From: an uncultured Clostridia bacterium
GTDB taxonomy: Bacteria > Bacillota > Clostridia > Lachnospirales > CAG-274
Direction: 5' to 3'
Length of the DNA: 27,868 nucleotides
Assembly: GCA_947589405.1 (NCBI GenBank)
Contig: CANQBT010000007.1
Span: 1-27,868, forward strand
The position numbers and the translations under genes are program-made. The notes under the pieces are model-generated. The model ran no database searches. It worked only from the letters and a program-made list of their open reading frames with translations, and was not told the DNA's origin. Position 1 is the stretch's first letter, and each line of letters begins with the position of its first letter. Positions 15,652-23,288 of this stretch are shown in pieces.

Positions 15652-16815
15652 TTAATTCAGTTTGACCTTGTTTATCTCCTTAAAGGCAAGCTCCTGTGTA
15701 ACATGGGTATATATATCCATTGTAGTTTCTATACTGCTATGTCCCAGAAGTGCTTGTACGGTCTTGACGCTGACCCCTGATTCAAAGCAGCGTGTTGCAA
15801 AGGTATGGCGCAGGCAATGGAGAGAAATGGTTTTGATCTTTTCACCCGAGCGTTCATTTATAACGGCACATATTTCTTTTATCCTCTTGTCAACATTGCT
15901 GTGGTTTATATAATTATTTGTCTTGGTATGAAACACCAGCTCCGTATCTCTGTTTCTCTTCATATACATTTTGTTAAGCAATTCAAAGCAGTCATCGGAC
16001 ATAGGTACTTTCCTTATGCTTGCATGAGTTTTAGGCGATGTAACAAAAAATGAAGTTTTGTCTATATCATATCCCATATTTTTACAAGCCTCTTTTCTGC
16101 TGCCTTTTATTTCCGAAACGGTTTTATTTACGTCTATCGATCTATTGTCAAAATCAATATCGGTCCATGTCAGCGCAAATGCTTCCCCGCATCTGAGGCC
16201 TGTCAGCAGCAAAAACCGAAACAAATCGCAATAGGAAGAGCCTTCGGCAAACATCAGAAAAAGCTCCTGTTCTCTTTTTGTCAACGCTTCTCTGATATTC
16301 CTTTCACCCTTTGGCAATATTATCCTTGTTACGGGATCTACGGCTATATATCCGCAGTCTACAGCTTGTCTAAGCGCTTCCTTCATGGGGCTTAAATATG
16401 CTTTAAGGGAGCTTCTTTTAAGCTTAGGTCTTTCAGCCGCAAAGCTGTTGACAAAGTCCTGAACATGTACGTTCGTAATATTTTTTAAATGCATCTGTCC
16501 CAGCTTTGAATTGCGTACAGTCTTGTTATATCTGTCGACAGCCATACCATATGTAGTGGGCTTTACTCTTTTGGAAAAATATGTATCTGTCCATATGTCG
16601 AACCATTCGTTCAATGTCAGCTCACTATCAGCCCCATATATATTGTGTTCCTTGTCATATAGGGCTTCTCTCAGTTTTTTTCTGACATCCGCCAACTTCC
16701 TTCCGTATATACTGTGCCTTTTGCCGAAATTGTCCGTATATTTTCCTTCATACCGTCCGTCCTTACGCTGTGACAGATTTCTGCCAAGCTCCTTTCCCTT
16801 AAGGTCTTTGCCCAT
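15652..16815 (-). CDS. int: Tyrosine integrase, Tn916-like
   Basis: Site-specific recombinase of 387 residues. The N-terminal 60 residues (MGKDLKGKELGRNLSQRKDGRYEGKY...GKRHSIYG) are the AP2-like arm-binding domain of the Tn916 family. Residues about 65-160 form the SAM-like core-binding domain (LNEWFDIWTDTYF, KPTTYGMAVDRY). The catalytic domain has all expected residues: Arg208 (TGLRCGEA), Lys262, His333 and Arg336 (LHCLRHTFA), His359 (LLGHSS) and the nucleophile Tyr369 (TMDIYTH), so it should be active. The ATG at 16815 has AAGGAG about 7 bases upstream. The longer frame from 16836 would place the ribosome site inside the gene. It follows the excisionase gene by 38 bases and sits at the edge of its element, next to the split SleC-like gene. 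Confidence 0.95.
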   Translation of the reverse strand: MGKDLKGKELGRNLSQRKDGRYEGKYTDNFGKRHSIYGRKLADVRKKLREALYDKEHNIYGADSELTLNEWFDIWTDTYFSKRVKPTTYGMAVDRYNKTVRNSKLGQMHLKNITNVHVQDFVNSFAAERPKLKRSSLKAYLSPMKEALRQAVDCGYIAVDPVTRIILPKGERNIREALTKREQELFLMFAEGSSYCDLFRFLLLTGLRCGEAFALTWTDIDFDNRSIDVNKTVSEIKGSRKEACKNMGYDIDKTSFFVTSPKTHASIRKVPMSDDCFELLNKMYMKRNRDTELVFHTKTNNYINHSNVDKRIKEICAVINERSGEKIKTISLHCLRHTFATRCFESGVSVKTVQALLGHSSIETTMDIYTHVTQELAFKEINKVKLN

Positions 16816-16853
16816 TGTACGGCTCCTTTCTGTCATTGTCTGTATAATAACCC

Positions 16854-17048
16854 TTATATTCCCGATTGCTCATCTATCCATTTATCAAGGAGCCTTTTGT
16901 TGGCATACAGTCTGTTGCCTATGCGCACCGTAAAGGGATTATATGGTCTGTTCAGCAAATTTCTTGCCGTGTTCTGCCCTACTCCAAGATAAGCGCAGAC
17001 CTCCTTTACATTCAGCAGACCCTTGTTATATGTATTTATATCCTCCAT
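16854..17048 (-). CDS. xis: Excisionase-like small DNA-binding protein
   Basis: A basic 64-residue winged-helix protein of the excisionase/HTH-17 type. After a short leader, the segment LLNVKEVCAYLGVGQNTARNLLNR is the recognition helix-turn-helix, and FTVRIGNRLYANKRLLDKWIDEQSG is the wing and closing helix. Such proteins bend the attachment site and direct the integrase towards excision. I chose the ATG at 17048, which has AGAGGTG just upstream. A GTG at 17057 would add three residues. It lies immediately upstream of int in the same direction, as in Tn916-type elements. Presence of both genes suggests that the insertion can be reversed. Confidence 0.88.
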   Translation of the reverse strand: MEDINTYNKGLLNVKEVCAYLGVGQNTARNLLNRPYNPFTVRIGNRLYANKRLLDKWIDEQSGI

Positions 17049-17057
17049 GACATACAC

Positions 17058-17250
17058 CTCTTCTCTTTAATATATTCCCGTCTGCTTGTACCCTATGTTC
17101 GTAAAAAGAGCTGCTGTACGATATTTTTATTAAACAGCACAAACGGTAAAGAAAGCAACATAAACGACAGTAAAAAAATATGTAAAATATGTTATAATAT
17201 ATATAATGAAATATTTTACTTAACTTAAAGTATAAAAAGGAGGCGGTAAT
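17058..17250. promoter_or_regulatory. Divergent promoter region between xis-int and the 1041-residue gene
   Basis: A 193-base AT-rich gap between diverging genes. On + a TATAAT occurs at 17193-17198 with no good -35 box 17 bases ahead, which suggests weak or activator-dependent transcription of the large gene. A clear ribosome site (AAAGGAGGCGG) lies 5 bases before its ATG. On - no convincing pair of boxes was found for xis-int. Confidence 0.4.
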
Positions 17251-20200
17251 ATGGCAGCAACGATGGAACAAGAAATGGAAGCCTTACGTGAAGCAATTAT
17301 GCCGGGTAAGGACGAAATTACAGACGATGCGGCTCTTATACAAAGCATTACGGAAGAACAAGACCTTGACGACGGCATAAAAAAGCGCAAGGCTCTTGAC
17401 AGCATATGTATAAACGGAGTCAGAGTAACGGATATGCTGGAGGAGGACGAGCTCGATGATATTTCCTCATATGCAAGGGCGGTAAGGGAAGCCCTTTCAG
17501 CTGAAAACGACTCCTTTGTTACAATAGCAAACGAAAACTATTCAAAACACAGAGCCGTTATCCCTGCAAGCACCATAAATTATAACGATCCCGAAGCATG
17601 GGCTTTATCAGAAGAGGCTGCGGCAGAAACGGATAAAGCCGTACACTATGCGGTAAACTATGAGGACGCTTTAAACAACGCAATAAAGGTAAATATGACG
17701 GATAACGATGCGGACCTTTTAAAAAGCGTTACGAGAATAGAAGAATTCAGCGGCAAAAATATGCGCAAGGCACTTGACAGCATATATATAAACGGCAAAA
17801 ATCTTACGGATACTCTGGGCGAGCTAAATGAAAACAACCTGTCCATGTATGCCCGTGAGGTAAGAAAGGCTCTTTCCCCCGATAATAATTCCTTTATTAC
17901 CATAATGAAAAGAAATTCAGCTTTTGCAGCTCCCAAAGCCGTTATTTCCGCCGATACCTTCGACGATCCAAAAGCACAGGAAATGTCCGACCGCAAAAAA
18001 AATGCGGCTCTCGGCTATGTGGCAAGCTATAGGGACGATGTCCACAAGAATGCAAAGGCTATGAAGGAGCTCATAGAAAAGACAAAAAAAAGAGACGCCC
18101 GTTTGTTCTTTTCACGCCTTTTTAAAGAGGGAGAAAATCCGGACGAACTGGATGACAGCACTTTTACCGACCAGGCAATACTCTACCATTTTGATAATAT
18201 ACTTCCGGATTTCGTCAGAGCAAGAGCTCCCGAAAATATTGTATATGCGTATATGCTTACAAAAAATTTCCCCGATGACAATTCCGACCGTAAGCTGACC
18301 TATGAAGAAATACTGATGGATAATTCTCAGGAAATGATCGATTTTAAAAAGAGAATAGGCAAGGAGTTCTGCGAATTGTTCCAAATGCCCACCGAAAATG
18401 CCGCCGAGAAATTTAACAGCAAAGTATATCCCGCTCTCATGAATATGGTCGACGCAATTTTACATATCAGAAACGAATATTCCGATATAAGCCAGAAGGA
18501 CGGCGCAGCGAAAGCCCTGTTGACCGTTTCAAAGCTTTCTTTTGTACACGATCTTTCACAGCAGACAGAGTTTTGCGATATTGCTGCAATAGGAAGAACG
18601 CAATGCTTTAGCACCTTGAATATCCTGAACAACCATAGACTGAATTATATGGCGTCCGACGAATATCTGAACGGCGGAATTCTGCCCAATGGAAGAATAA
18701 AGCCCTCATATGGAAGTGCCATATGCACAGAAGGCTTTTTTGACAATGTAGATAACGGCGATCTCAAAAAGGTATGCAATTCTGTAATAGGCACTATTGA
18801 TATGAGAAGAAACTCTGTGCTTGCGAATACAACGAGTCAGGTCGAGGTTTTCTGCGGTGTAAATCAGAACAATACCGGAGCTTGCATCGCTTATATAAAC
18901 GGACAGGGAGGTCCCATACAGGAGTACTTTGAAAACAGCGAATTTGCAAAGGTTATGAGGGAAACAGCCATAGCGGCTGAAAACGGACGGGAAAAGGAAA
19001 ACGGCGATCTTATACTTGACAGTATATCCGTAGGTACGGGAAGATCAAATCCCGATAAGTATTTAATACAGCTGTCGGATCTGCGCAAATACTTTTTTGG
19101 CAATGACGCTTATGTTCACGCAACCGATGGTCTGGATTACGACGCCACAAAGAAAAGCATTCTGAACTCTCTGACAGGCTGCCCGGTAATAACCAGCCGA
19201 GAGCCCGACGCAAGGGAAAAGGCAATGCTCATGGCTGCCGTAAACACCGTATATATCAACGATAAGTCCATGGCGGAATATTTTAAGCTTACGGAAGATA
19301 ATATTCTGACAAAATTAGAGGACGTCGAGAAAAAGCTGGCAGGCATAATCTTAAATTCTATGGAAAACGGCGGACCGGATTTTGTGCTTGTAAAAAACGG
19401 CAAAGACAGCTTTCATGAGATCAATATTGAATTTATCAACGAAATAAACAGGTATGAAGAAATAAAACCGGAGGAATTTTATGGTCCCGAGGATATCGCA
19501 ACCGTTAAAAGCAGACGCTACAAAGATTTTGAATATGTAGATAAAATGAATGACGAAAGGAAAAAGATTTTTGAAAAGAACACCGCCATAGGCAAGGCAT
19601 ATGCGGATATGCTCAGCGGAAGAGCGGACAAGGCTGCGATCGAGGAGTATAAAGATATATTTGCCGCAAACAATATGAAAACGCCTGCCGCAAATATAAG
19701 CGTCAATTCACTTATAGGAGTACTCAGTCAGGACAAAACGGGAGATGTGCTTTCGGGCTTTACAACAGGCAGAAAGCTGAATACTCCTCAGGAGCTTGAA
19801 GACGCTGCCAAAAACATATACATAGGCAATAAGACCCTTGCTCGGCTTTGCCCAAAGAGAGAAAATATGAGCGACGAGGCTGTCACAAGGCAGAGAGAAC
19901 AGCTTCTTAGGGATAATTTCAATAAATTGCTTGAAAATAGCAGCGCAGAGCCTCAGCTAATGTCTATAAGGGACAAAAACGGCGTGCTCAAACCCCTTAA
20001 AATAATAAACTTAGCCAAGGAACCCGAACCGCCTACGCCCGTAAAGCTCTATTCCAAATTTGAAACACACTTCCACTTTGACAGTACGGTTGCCGCAAAC
20101 ATAAAAGCCTATGAGAAATATATAAATGATAATGAAGATTATAAACGTGATAAGGCTTTGTATGACAAATTGACAAAATACAACAACTCTGCGGAGAGCA

Positions 20201-20376
20201 CAAGGCTTAAAATAATAAATGAGGAAAAGCTAGGTCAAACGCAGAGAGCCCTCAGCATTGATCAGGCTCAGCTCACAAGAAACGGCGGTCTGTCAGGCTT
20301 GCAGAACAATGGACCTGCCCTTACTCAGCCTGATACCCATAGACAGGCTCAGCAAAACGGTCCCACAGTAGGATAG
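17251..20376 (+). CDS. Large repeat-containing protein of unknown function, element cargo
   Basis: 1041 residues, acidic and Asn/Asp/Lys-rich, with no signal peptide, membrane segment or motif I recognise, so probably cytoplasmic. Residues 45-92 and 171-218 are aligned duplicates without gaps, 126 residues apart (KALDSI-C/Y-INGxxxTDxL, then AR-VRxALS, then SF-V/I-TI), with looser similarity running on to about 143 and 268. The DNA of the two copies is nearly identical over some 29 bases. A shorter motif of the form hYINGKxhxEYF recurs near 52, 178, 547, 667 and 856. Residues 280-650 contain no such motif except the copy at 547 and may be a separate domain. The last 40 residues (Gln/Asn/Pro-rich) look disordered. 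An excellent ribosome site precedes the ATG. It is the sole cargo of the int-xis element and could be a defence, effector or surface-interaction protein, which I cannot choose between. Confidence 0.85.
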   Translation: MAATMEQEMEALREAIMPGKDEITDDAALIQSITEEQDLDDGIKKRKALDSICINGVRVTDMLEEDELDDISSYARAVREALSAENDSFVTIANENYSKHRAVIPASTINYNDPEAWALSEEAAAETDKAVHYAVNYEDALNNAIKVNMTDNDADLLKSVTRIEEFSGKNMRKALDSIYINGKNLTDTLGELNENNLSMYAREVRKALSPDNNSFITIMKRNSAFAAPKAVISADTFDDPKAQEMSDRKKNAALGYVASYRDDVHKNAKAMKELIEKTKKRDARLFFSRLFKEGENPDELDDSTFTDQAILYHFDNILPDFVRARAPENIVYAYMLTKNFPDDNSDRKLTYEEILMDNSQEMIDFKKRIGKEFCELFQMPTENAAEKFNSKVYPALMNMVDAILHIRNEYSDISQKDGAAKALLTVSKLSFVHDLSQQTEFCDIAAIGRTQCFSTLNILNNHRLNYMASDEYLNGGILPNGRIKPSYGSAICTEGFFDNVDNGDLKKVCNSVIGTIDMRRNSVLANTTSQVEVFCGVNQNNTGACIAYINGQGGPIQEYFENSEFAKVMRETAIAAENGREKENGDLILDSISVGTGRSNPDKYLIQLSDLRKYFFGNDAYVHATDGLDYDATKKSILNSLTGCPVITSREPDAREKAMLMAAVNTVYINDKSMAEYFKLTEDNILTKLEDVEKKLAGIILNSMENGGPDFVLVKNGKDSFHEINIEFINEINRYEEIKPEEFYGPEDIATVKSRRYKDFEYVDKMNDERKKIFEKNTAIGKAYADMLSGRADKAAIEEYKDIFAANNMKTPAANISVNSLIGVLSQDKTGDVLSGFTTGRKLNTPQELEDAAKNIYIGNKTLARLCPKRENMSDEAVTRQREQLLRDNFNKLLENSSAEPQLMSIRDKNGVLKPLKIINLAKEPEPPTPVKLYSKFETHFHFDSTVAANIKAYEKYINDNEDYKRDKALYDKLTKYNNSAESTRLKIINEEKLGQTQRALSIDQAQLTRNGGLSGLQNNGPALTQPDTHRQAQQNGPTVG

Positions 20377-20533
20377 TCAGATATTTGCAAAACTGTCGCT
20401 TTAAATTTGTGTTTATATAAATAGGACATTATTTTGCATTATAATGACCCTTCCAACGGCAAAGCCGATCCCCCTGCAATACGATCGATCCTTACAGAAG
20501 AGGTTCAGTATAATGTAATTCAAAAGCACTTCG

Positions 20534-20579
20534 GCTTGTACCGTATGTTATATGCTTTGCATACGGACAATATTCAAGC
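20534..20579. other. Cruciform-prone sequence in the gap after the cargo gene
   Basis: CCGTATG (20541-20547) and CATACGG (20560-20566) form a seven-pair stem, with outer arms GCTTG (20534-20538) and CAAGC (20575-20579). It lies in the 212-base stretch between the cargo stop and the terminator. That stretch otherwise shows no credible gene: the open frame from 20434 runs straight through the terminator. It may mark the right end of the element. Confidence 0.4.
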
Positions 20580-20588
20580 TTATCAAAC

Positions 20589-20640
20589 AACAAACAAGGG
20601 TCCATCTGCAACGGCAGTTGGACCCTTGTTTGTTCTTATA
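20589..20640. terminator. Long, strong terminator between convergent genes
   Basis: A 21-base-pair stem with one mismatch (20589-20609 and 20614-20634, core ACAAGGGTCCA) and a four-base loop AACG. It lies between the cargo gene on + and the SLH-like gene on -, whose stop is 20 bases beyond the right arm. The right side is followed by a short T-containing run and the left side is preceded by A-rich sequence, so it could serve both directions. Confidence 0.82.
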
Positions 20641-20659
20641 ATACAATTTGAAAAAATTC

Positions 20660-21565
20660 TCAGATTATTTTTATTATTGGTTTTTTTACAGCAAATAAAG
20701 TCAAAACTGCACCGAACAGCTGACCAAATGCCGAAATAAACCCTGCAATAACGGCAAGAGCGCTATAATTGTCTTTGAAGAAGCCCTTTGCATTGATTTT
20801 TGAGGCAATAAAATTATACTTCTTTTTTGCCTCTATGCTTTTATACTCGTTAGCATCAAATCTATCGATTATATTTTTGCAGTATCTCAAAGTAGCAGGC
20901 TCCTTATAACCTATACTTTGTCCTCCATAGCCATGTATATATGAATTCATATAAAGGGACTGAAGGCTCCATTTACCCCAGTCGGACATGCCCTCTATGT
21001 CTGAAAATACTCTTTCCAATTCAAAATTCTCGCTTCTTGGTTCTGTAATTACGTTTCTCAGCGGCACAAGCATACTCTGATGTATAATGAATATGGCGTC
21101 CTCACGTGTTGCAGGTTCATCAAAATAGTCTTCTGTTTCCAGACTTTTGGGGTTATTCTTTGCTATCAGCTTTTTTACGATCCTTTCCGAATCGCTTTTT
21201 ACAGCTTCATTTAGCACTATTTTGTTTTCGTCGTTTATATTAGGTTTGATTTTGCAGTAACTGCAAAGCTTAGCTACCTCGCCTATACTCATATTTCGGT
21301 CCAAATCAATATTGAATGCCTTAAATACAAACTCCTCAGCGTCAAAATTGACATTATCGTTCTCATTTATGTAATTATCCGTATCCTCTTGATCCAAGTC
21401 TGCCGGGACATCGTTATCCGAATTGACAAAATCCTTTGAGTCAACAACATTTTGTACATTATCCATGACAGCCTCTTTTGAAATATTTTTCTTAACAGCA
21501 TTGGGGGCGAAAGCCAAAAGAGATAAAATAGCGTATAAGCATAGCAACTGTAAAAAATTTATCAT
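20660..21565 (-). CDS. Secreted, membrane-anchored SLH-like protein of unknown function
   Basis: 301 residues. The N-terminus (residues 4-22, very hydrophobic) is a signal peptide or anchor. Residues about 30-75 are highly acidic and low-complexity (Asp/Asn/Glu). The middle holds two SLH-like units: DEPATREDAIFIIHQ at about 149-163 and FSDIEGMSDWGKWSLQSLYMNSYIHGYGG at 187-215. Residues 268-293 form a C-terminal membrane segment followed by a basic tail. The protein therefore probably spans the membrane and faces the wall. AAGGAGG lies 8 bases before the ATG. It is convergent with the element's cargo gene, sharing its terminator, and divergent from tcdA. Its membership of the element is open, and no homologue with a known role comes to mind. 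Confidence 0.75.
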   Translation of the reverse strand: MINFLQLLCLYAILSLLAFAPNAVKKNISKEAVMDNVQNVVDSKDFVNSDNDVPADLDQEDTDNYINENDNVNFDAEEFVFKAFNIDLDRNMSIGEVAKLCSYCKIKPNINDENKIVLNEAVKSDSERIVKKLIAKNNPKSLETEDYFDEPATREDAIFIIHQSMLVPLRNVITEPRSENFELERVFSDIEGMSDWGKWSLQSLYMNSYIHGYGGQSIGYKEPATLRYCKNIIDRFDANEYKSIEAKKKYNFIASKINAKGFFKDNYSALAVIAGFISAFGQLFGAVLTLFAVKKPIIKII

Positions 21566-21791
21566 AATCTTTACCTCCTTCTTTTATTTTCACCTCTATA
21601 TTAATACAATACAACCTCTTATTCCAGATAAAATATTAACATAATTCCCGAAGTTATATTGTAAATAATACACAAAGTTTGTTTTGCTGCCCCTGTTAGC
21701 AAAAATTTGTATTGATTAATTTTCTCATCTGTAGTAAAATAATAGTTATATTAGTATTAAACCCCTTTGCTCCGTAATTTTCTTTTTTGAA

Positions 21792-21820
21792 TTGCAATAA
21801 AAATTGCTCTGTGATATAAT
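21792..21820 (+). promoter_or_regulatory. SigA-type promoter for tcdA
   Basis: TTGCAA (21792-21797), a 17-base spacer and TATAAT (21815-21820), about 32 bases before the tcdA start. It decides the start: the open frame extends up to 21804, but that ATG lies upstream of the -10 box and would not be transcribed from here. Confidence 0.78.
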
Positions 21821-21851
21821 TATTAAAAACAAACCTTTGGGAGAAAACAAT

Positions 21852-22574
21852 ATGACAGAACGATTTTCAAGAACTGAGCTTATTCTGGGAAAAGAGAATA
21901 TGGAAAAGCTTGCGGCTTCCCGCATAGCGGTATTCGGAGCCGGCGGCGTAGGCGGATATGTAATTGAAGCCCTTGCCAGAAGCGGTATAGGAGAATTGGA
22001 TATAATAGACAACGATACAATATGTCCTTCAAATATAAACAGACAAATATATGCCGACGAGAAAACTATAGGCAGATACAAGACAGATGTTGCAAGAGAA
22101 AGAATACTTAATATAAATCCCAAAGCCATTGTACACACATACAATATATTTTATATACCTGACACAAGCGCACAATTTGATATTTCACAATACGATTATA
22201 TAGTAGATGCTATTGATACCGTTACCGGGAAGATAGAGCTTATTGTTCGCTCAAATGAATGTAATGTACCCATAATAAGCTCTATGGGAACAGGCAACAA
22301 GGTAAATCCCGCTATGCTTGAGGTATCTGATATATACAGTACCGAAATATGCCCTCTTGCAAAGGTCATGAGAAAGGAACTTAAAAAAAGAGGGATACAA
22401 AGCCTAAAGGTAGTATATTCAAAAGAGAAGCCCATAAAGCCCATATCTCCTGTCAGAACAGAGGACTCTGTTAAAAGAAGCATTCCCGGAAGTACTTCAT
22501 TTGTTCCTCCTGTAGCAGGCTTTATTATTGCAGGAGAGGTCATAAAGGACATAACAAGCTTCAAAAACGAATAA
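21852..22574 (+). CDS. tcdA: tRNA threonylcarbamoyladenosine dehydratase
   Basis: E1/ThiF-family ATP-dependent enzyme that cyclises t6A37 to ct6A in ANN-decoding tRNAs. It has 240 residues from the ATG at 21852. The nucleotide-binding loop GAGGVGG is at 29-35, followed by IDNDTICPSNINRQIYA, the family's adenylation arginine segment. A Cys at 167 (STEICPLAKVMRKELKKRG) stands in the region typical of the TcdA branch rather than of MoeB or ThiF, which would have zinc-binding CxxC pairs. None are visible here. It closes with TSFVPPVAGFIIAGEVI. It is a single gene with its own promoter and a terminator shared with the convergent sigH. Despite lying near Moco genes it is not their MoeB. Confidence 0.92.
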   Translation: MTERFSRTELILGKENMEKLAASRIAVFGAGGVGGYVIEALARSGIGELDIIDNDTICPSNINRQIYADEKTIGRYKTDVARERILNINPKAIVHTYNIFYIPDTSAQFDISQYDYIVDAIDTVTGKIELIVRSNECNVPIISSMGTGNKVNPAMLEVSDIYSTEICPLAKVMRKELKKRGIQSLKVVYSKEKPIKPISPVRTEDSVKRSIPGSTSFVPPVAGFIIAGEVIKDITSFKNE

Positions 22575-22588
22575 CCGTATATAAAAAA

Positions 22589-22638
22589 ATCGGGTCTTAT
22601 AAAGTCTATACATGACTTTTGCAGGCCCGATATTTTTA
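22589..22638. terminator. Bidirectional terminator between tcdA and sigH
   Basis: ATCGGG (22589-22594) pairs with CCCGAT (22626-22631), and AAAGTC pairs with GACTTT inside, separated by a small unpaired bulge. On + the stem is followed by ATTTTTAT, and on the left it is preceded by a run of A, which gives a T run on the - strand. It therefore suits both convergent transcripts. Confidence 0.78.
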
Positions 22639-22667
22639 TACATACGCATTAAGACCGACACGCTCTG

Positions 22668-23288
22668 TCAACCTTTATATGCTATTTTTTCTACCTTTTT
22701 CTTTATTCTCTGAAGAGCATTGTCTATGCTCTTTTCTTCCTTACCCATAATAGTGGCGATCTCCGTATAGCTTTTGCCCTTGAGATAGAATGCCAGAACC
22801 TTCTGTTCCATTTTGCTAAGAGCGTCAACTATTGCCCTTTCCATATTTTTACGGCTTTCCTTGCCTATTACAAGCTCCTCCGGGTTGATGTCGGAATTGC
22901 TTATAAAATCCAGATATGTGCAGTCATCATCGTCATTTACCTGTCTGTCCATAGACACAGAAGAATTCAAAGGCGAATGCTTCTGTCTGCCTGCTGCCTT
23001 TATGGCGCTTATTATCTGTCTGTTTATGCACAGCTCAGCAAATGAAACAAAGCTTACCTCCTTGTCGGGATTAAAGTCCCTTATGGCCTTGTAAAGCCCT
23101 ACCATGCCCTCCTGTATAACATCTTCCTTATCGGCTCCCAGTATAAAATAACCTCTTGTCTTTTTTTTGATAAGGTTTTTGCACTTTGTATTTATAAGAT
23201 ATTCCAGAGCTATGTTATCATTATCCCTTTGAACACGCATTACAAGCTCTTCAAAGGACATATTTCCATATGCTTCCATTCTGATCAC
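22668..23288 (-). CDS. sigH: RNA polymerase sigma factor SigH (Spo0H)
   Basis: Sigma-H, the early-stationary and sporulation-initiation factor in Firmicutes, 206 residues. Region 2 is unmistakable (RGYFILGADKEDVIQEGMVGLYKAIRDF, then SFAELCINRQIISAIK). The conserved RQKHSPLNSSVSMDRQ follows, and region 4 has GKSYTEIATIMGKEEKSIDNALQRIKKK, close to Bacillus SigH. The start is a GTG at 23288 overlapping the rae1 stop in GTGA, with an ATG three codons later as alternative. Order rae1-sigH is the normal Firmicutes order, but rpmG, secE and nusG, which usually follow, are absent. A bidirectional terminator and tcdA lie downstream instead. Confidence 0.95.
   Translation of the reverse strand: MIRMEAYGNMSFEELVMRVQRDNDNIALEYLINTKCKNLIKKKTRGYFILGADKEDVIQEGMVGLYKAIRDFNPDKEVSFVSFAELCINRQIISAIKAAGRQKHSPLNSSVSMDRQVNDDDDCTYLDFISNSDINPEELVIGKESRKNMERAIVDALSKMEQKVLAFYLKGKSYTEIATIMGKEEKSIDNALQRIKKKVEKIAYKG

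Larger units (their letters stand above)
15572..20640. mobile_element. Small integrative element: tyrosine integrase, excisionase and one large cargo gene
   Basis: The left edge is placed at about 15572, where the SleC-like reading frame loses its family match. The contents are the 11-bp tandem repeat, int and xis (both -), a divergent promoter gap, and one 1041-residue gene (+) ending at 20376, with a strong terminator at 20589-20640. The right edge is not proven: no copy of the sequence around 15572 and no 3' half of the split gene were found. The SLH-like gene at 20660-21565 may or may not belong. There are no replication, capsid, relaxase or conjugation genes, so the element would need a helper to move between cells. 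Confidence 0.65.

Noticed and set aside
15606..20391. Octamer TTTGCAAA at 15606-15613 and 20384-20391 as possible attachment cores
   Set aside because: It is a self-complementary, AT-rich 8-mer, expected by chance at this spacing, and the left copy lies 30 bases past the point where the SleC-like match ends.
20434..20739. Open frame of 101 codons on + after the cargo gene
   Set aside because: It runs straight through the strong terminator at 20589-20640 and into the antisense of the SLH-like gene, has no ribosome site, and resembles no protein I know.
21648..21670. ATTCCCGAA near 21648 as the resumed SleC-like frame (IPE)
   Set aside because: Only seven to nine bases match and the frame hits a stop within a few codons. 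No SleC-type continuation follows.
21682..21704. TTTTGCT...AGCAAAA hairpin upstream of tcdA
   Set aside because: Seven AT-rich pairs with no gene ending there and no T run; likely a chance structure.
21852..22574. ThiF-family gene as MoeB, activating MoaD for the Moco pathway
   Set aside because: No zinc-binding Cys pairs are visible, and length and motifs fit TcdA. It has its own promoter, far from the molybdenum operon.
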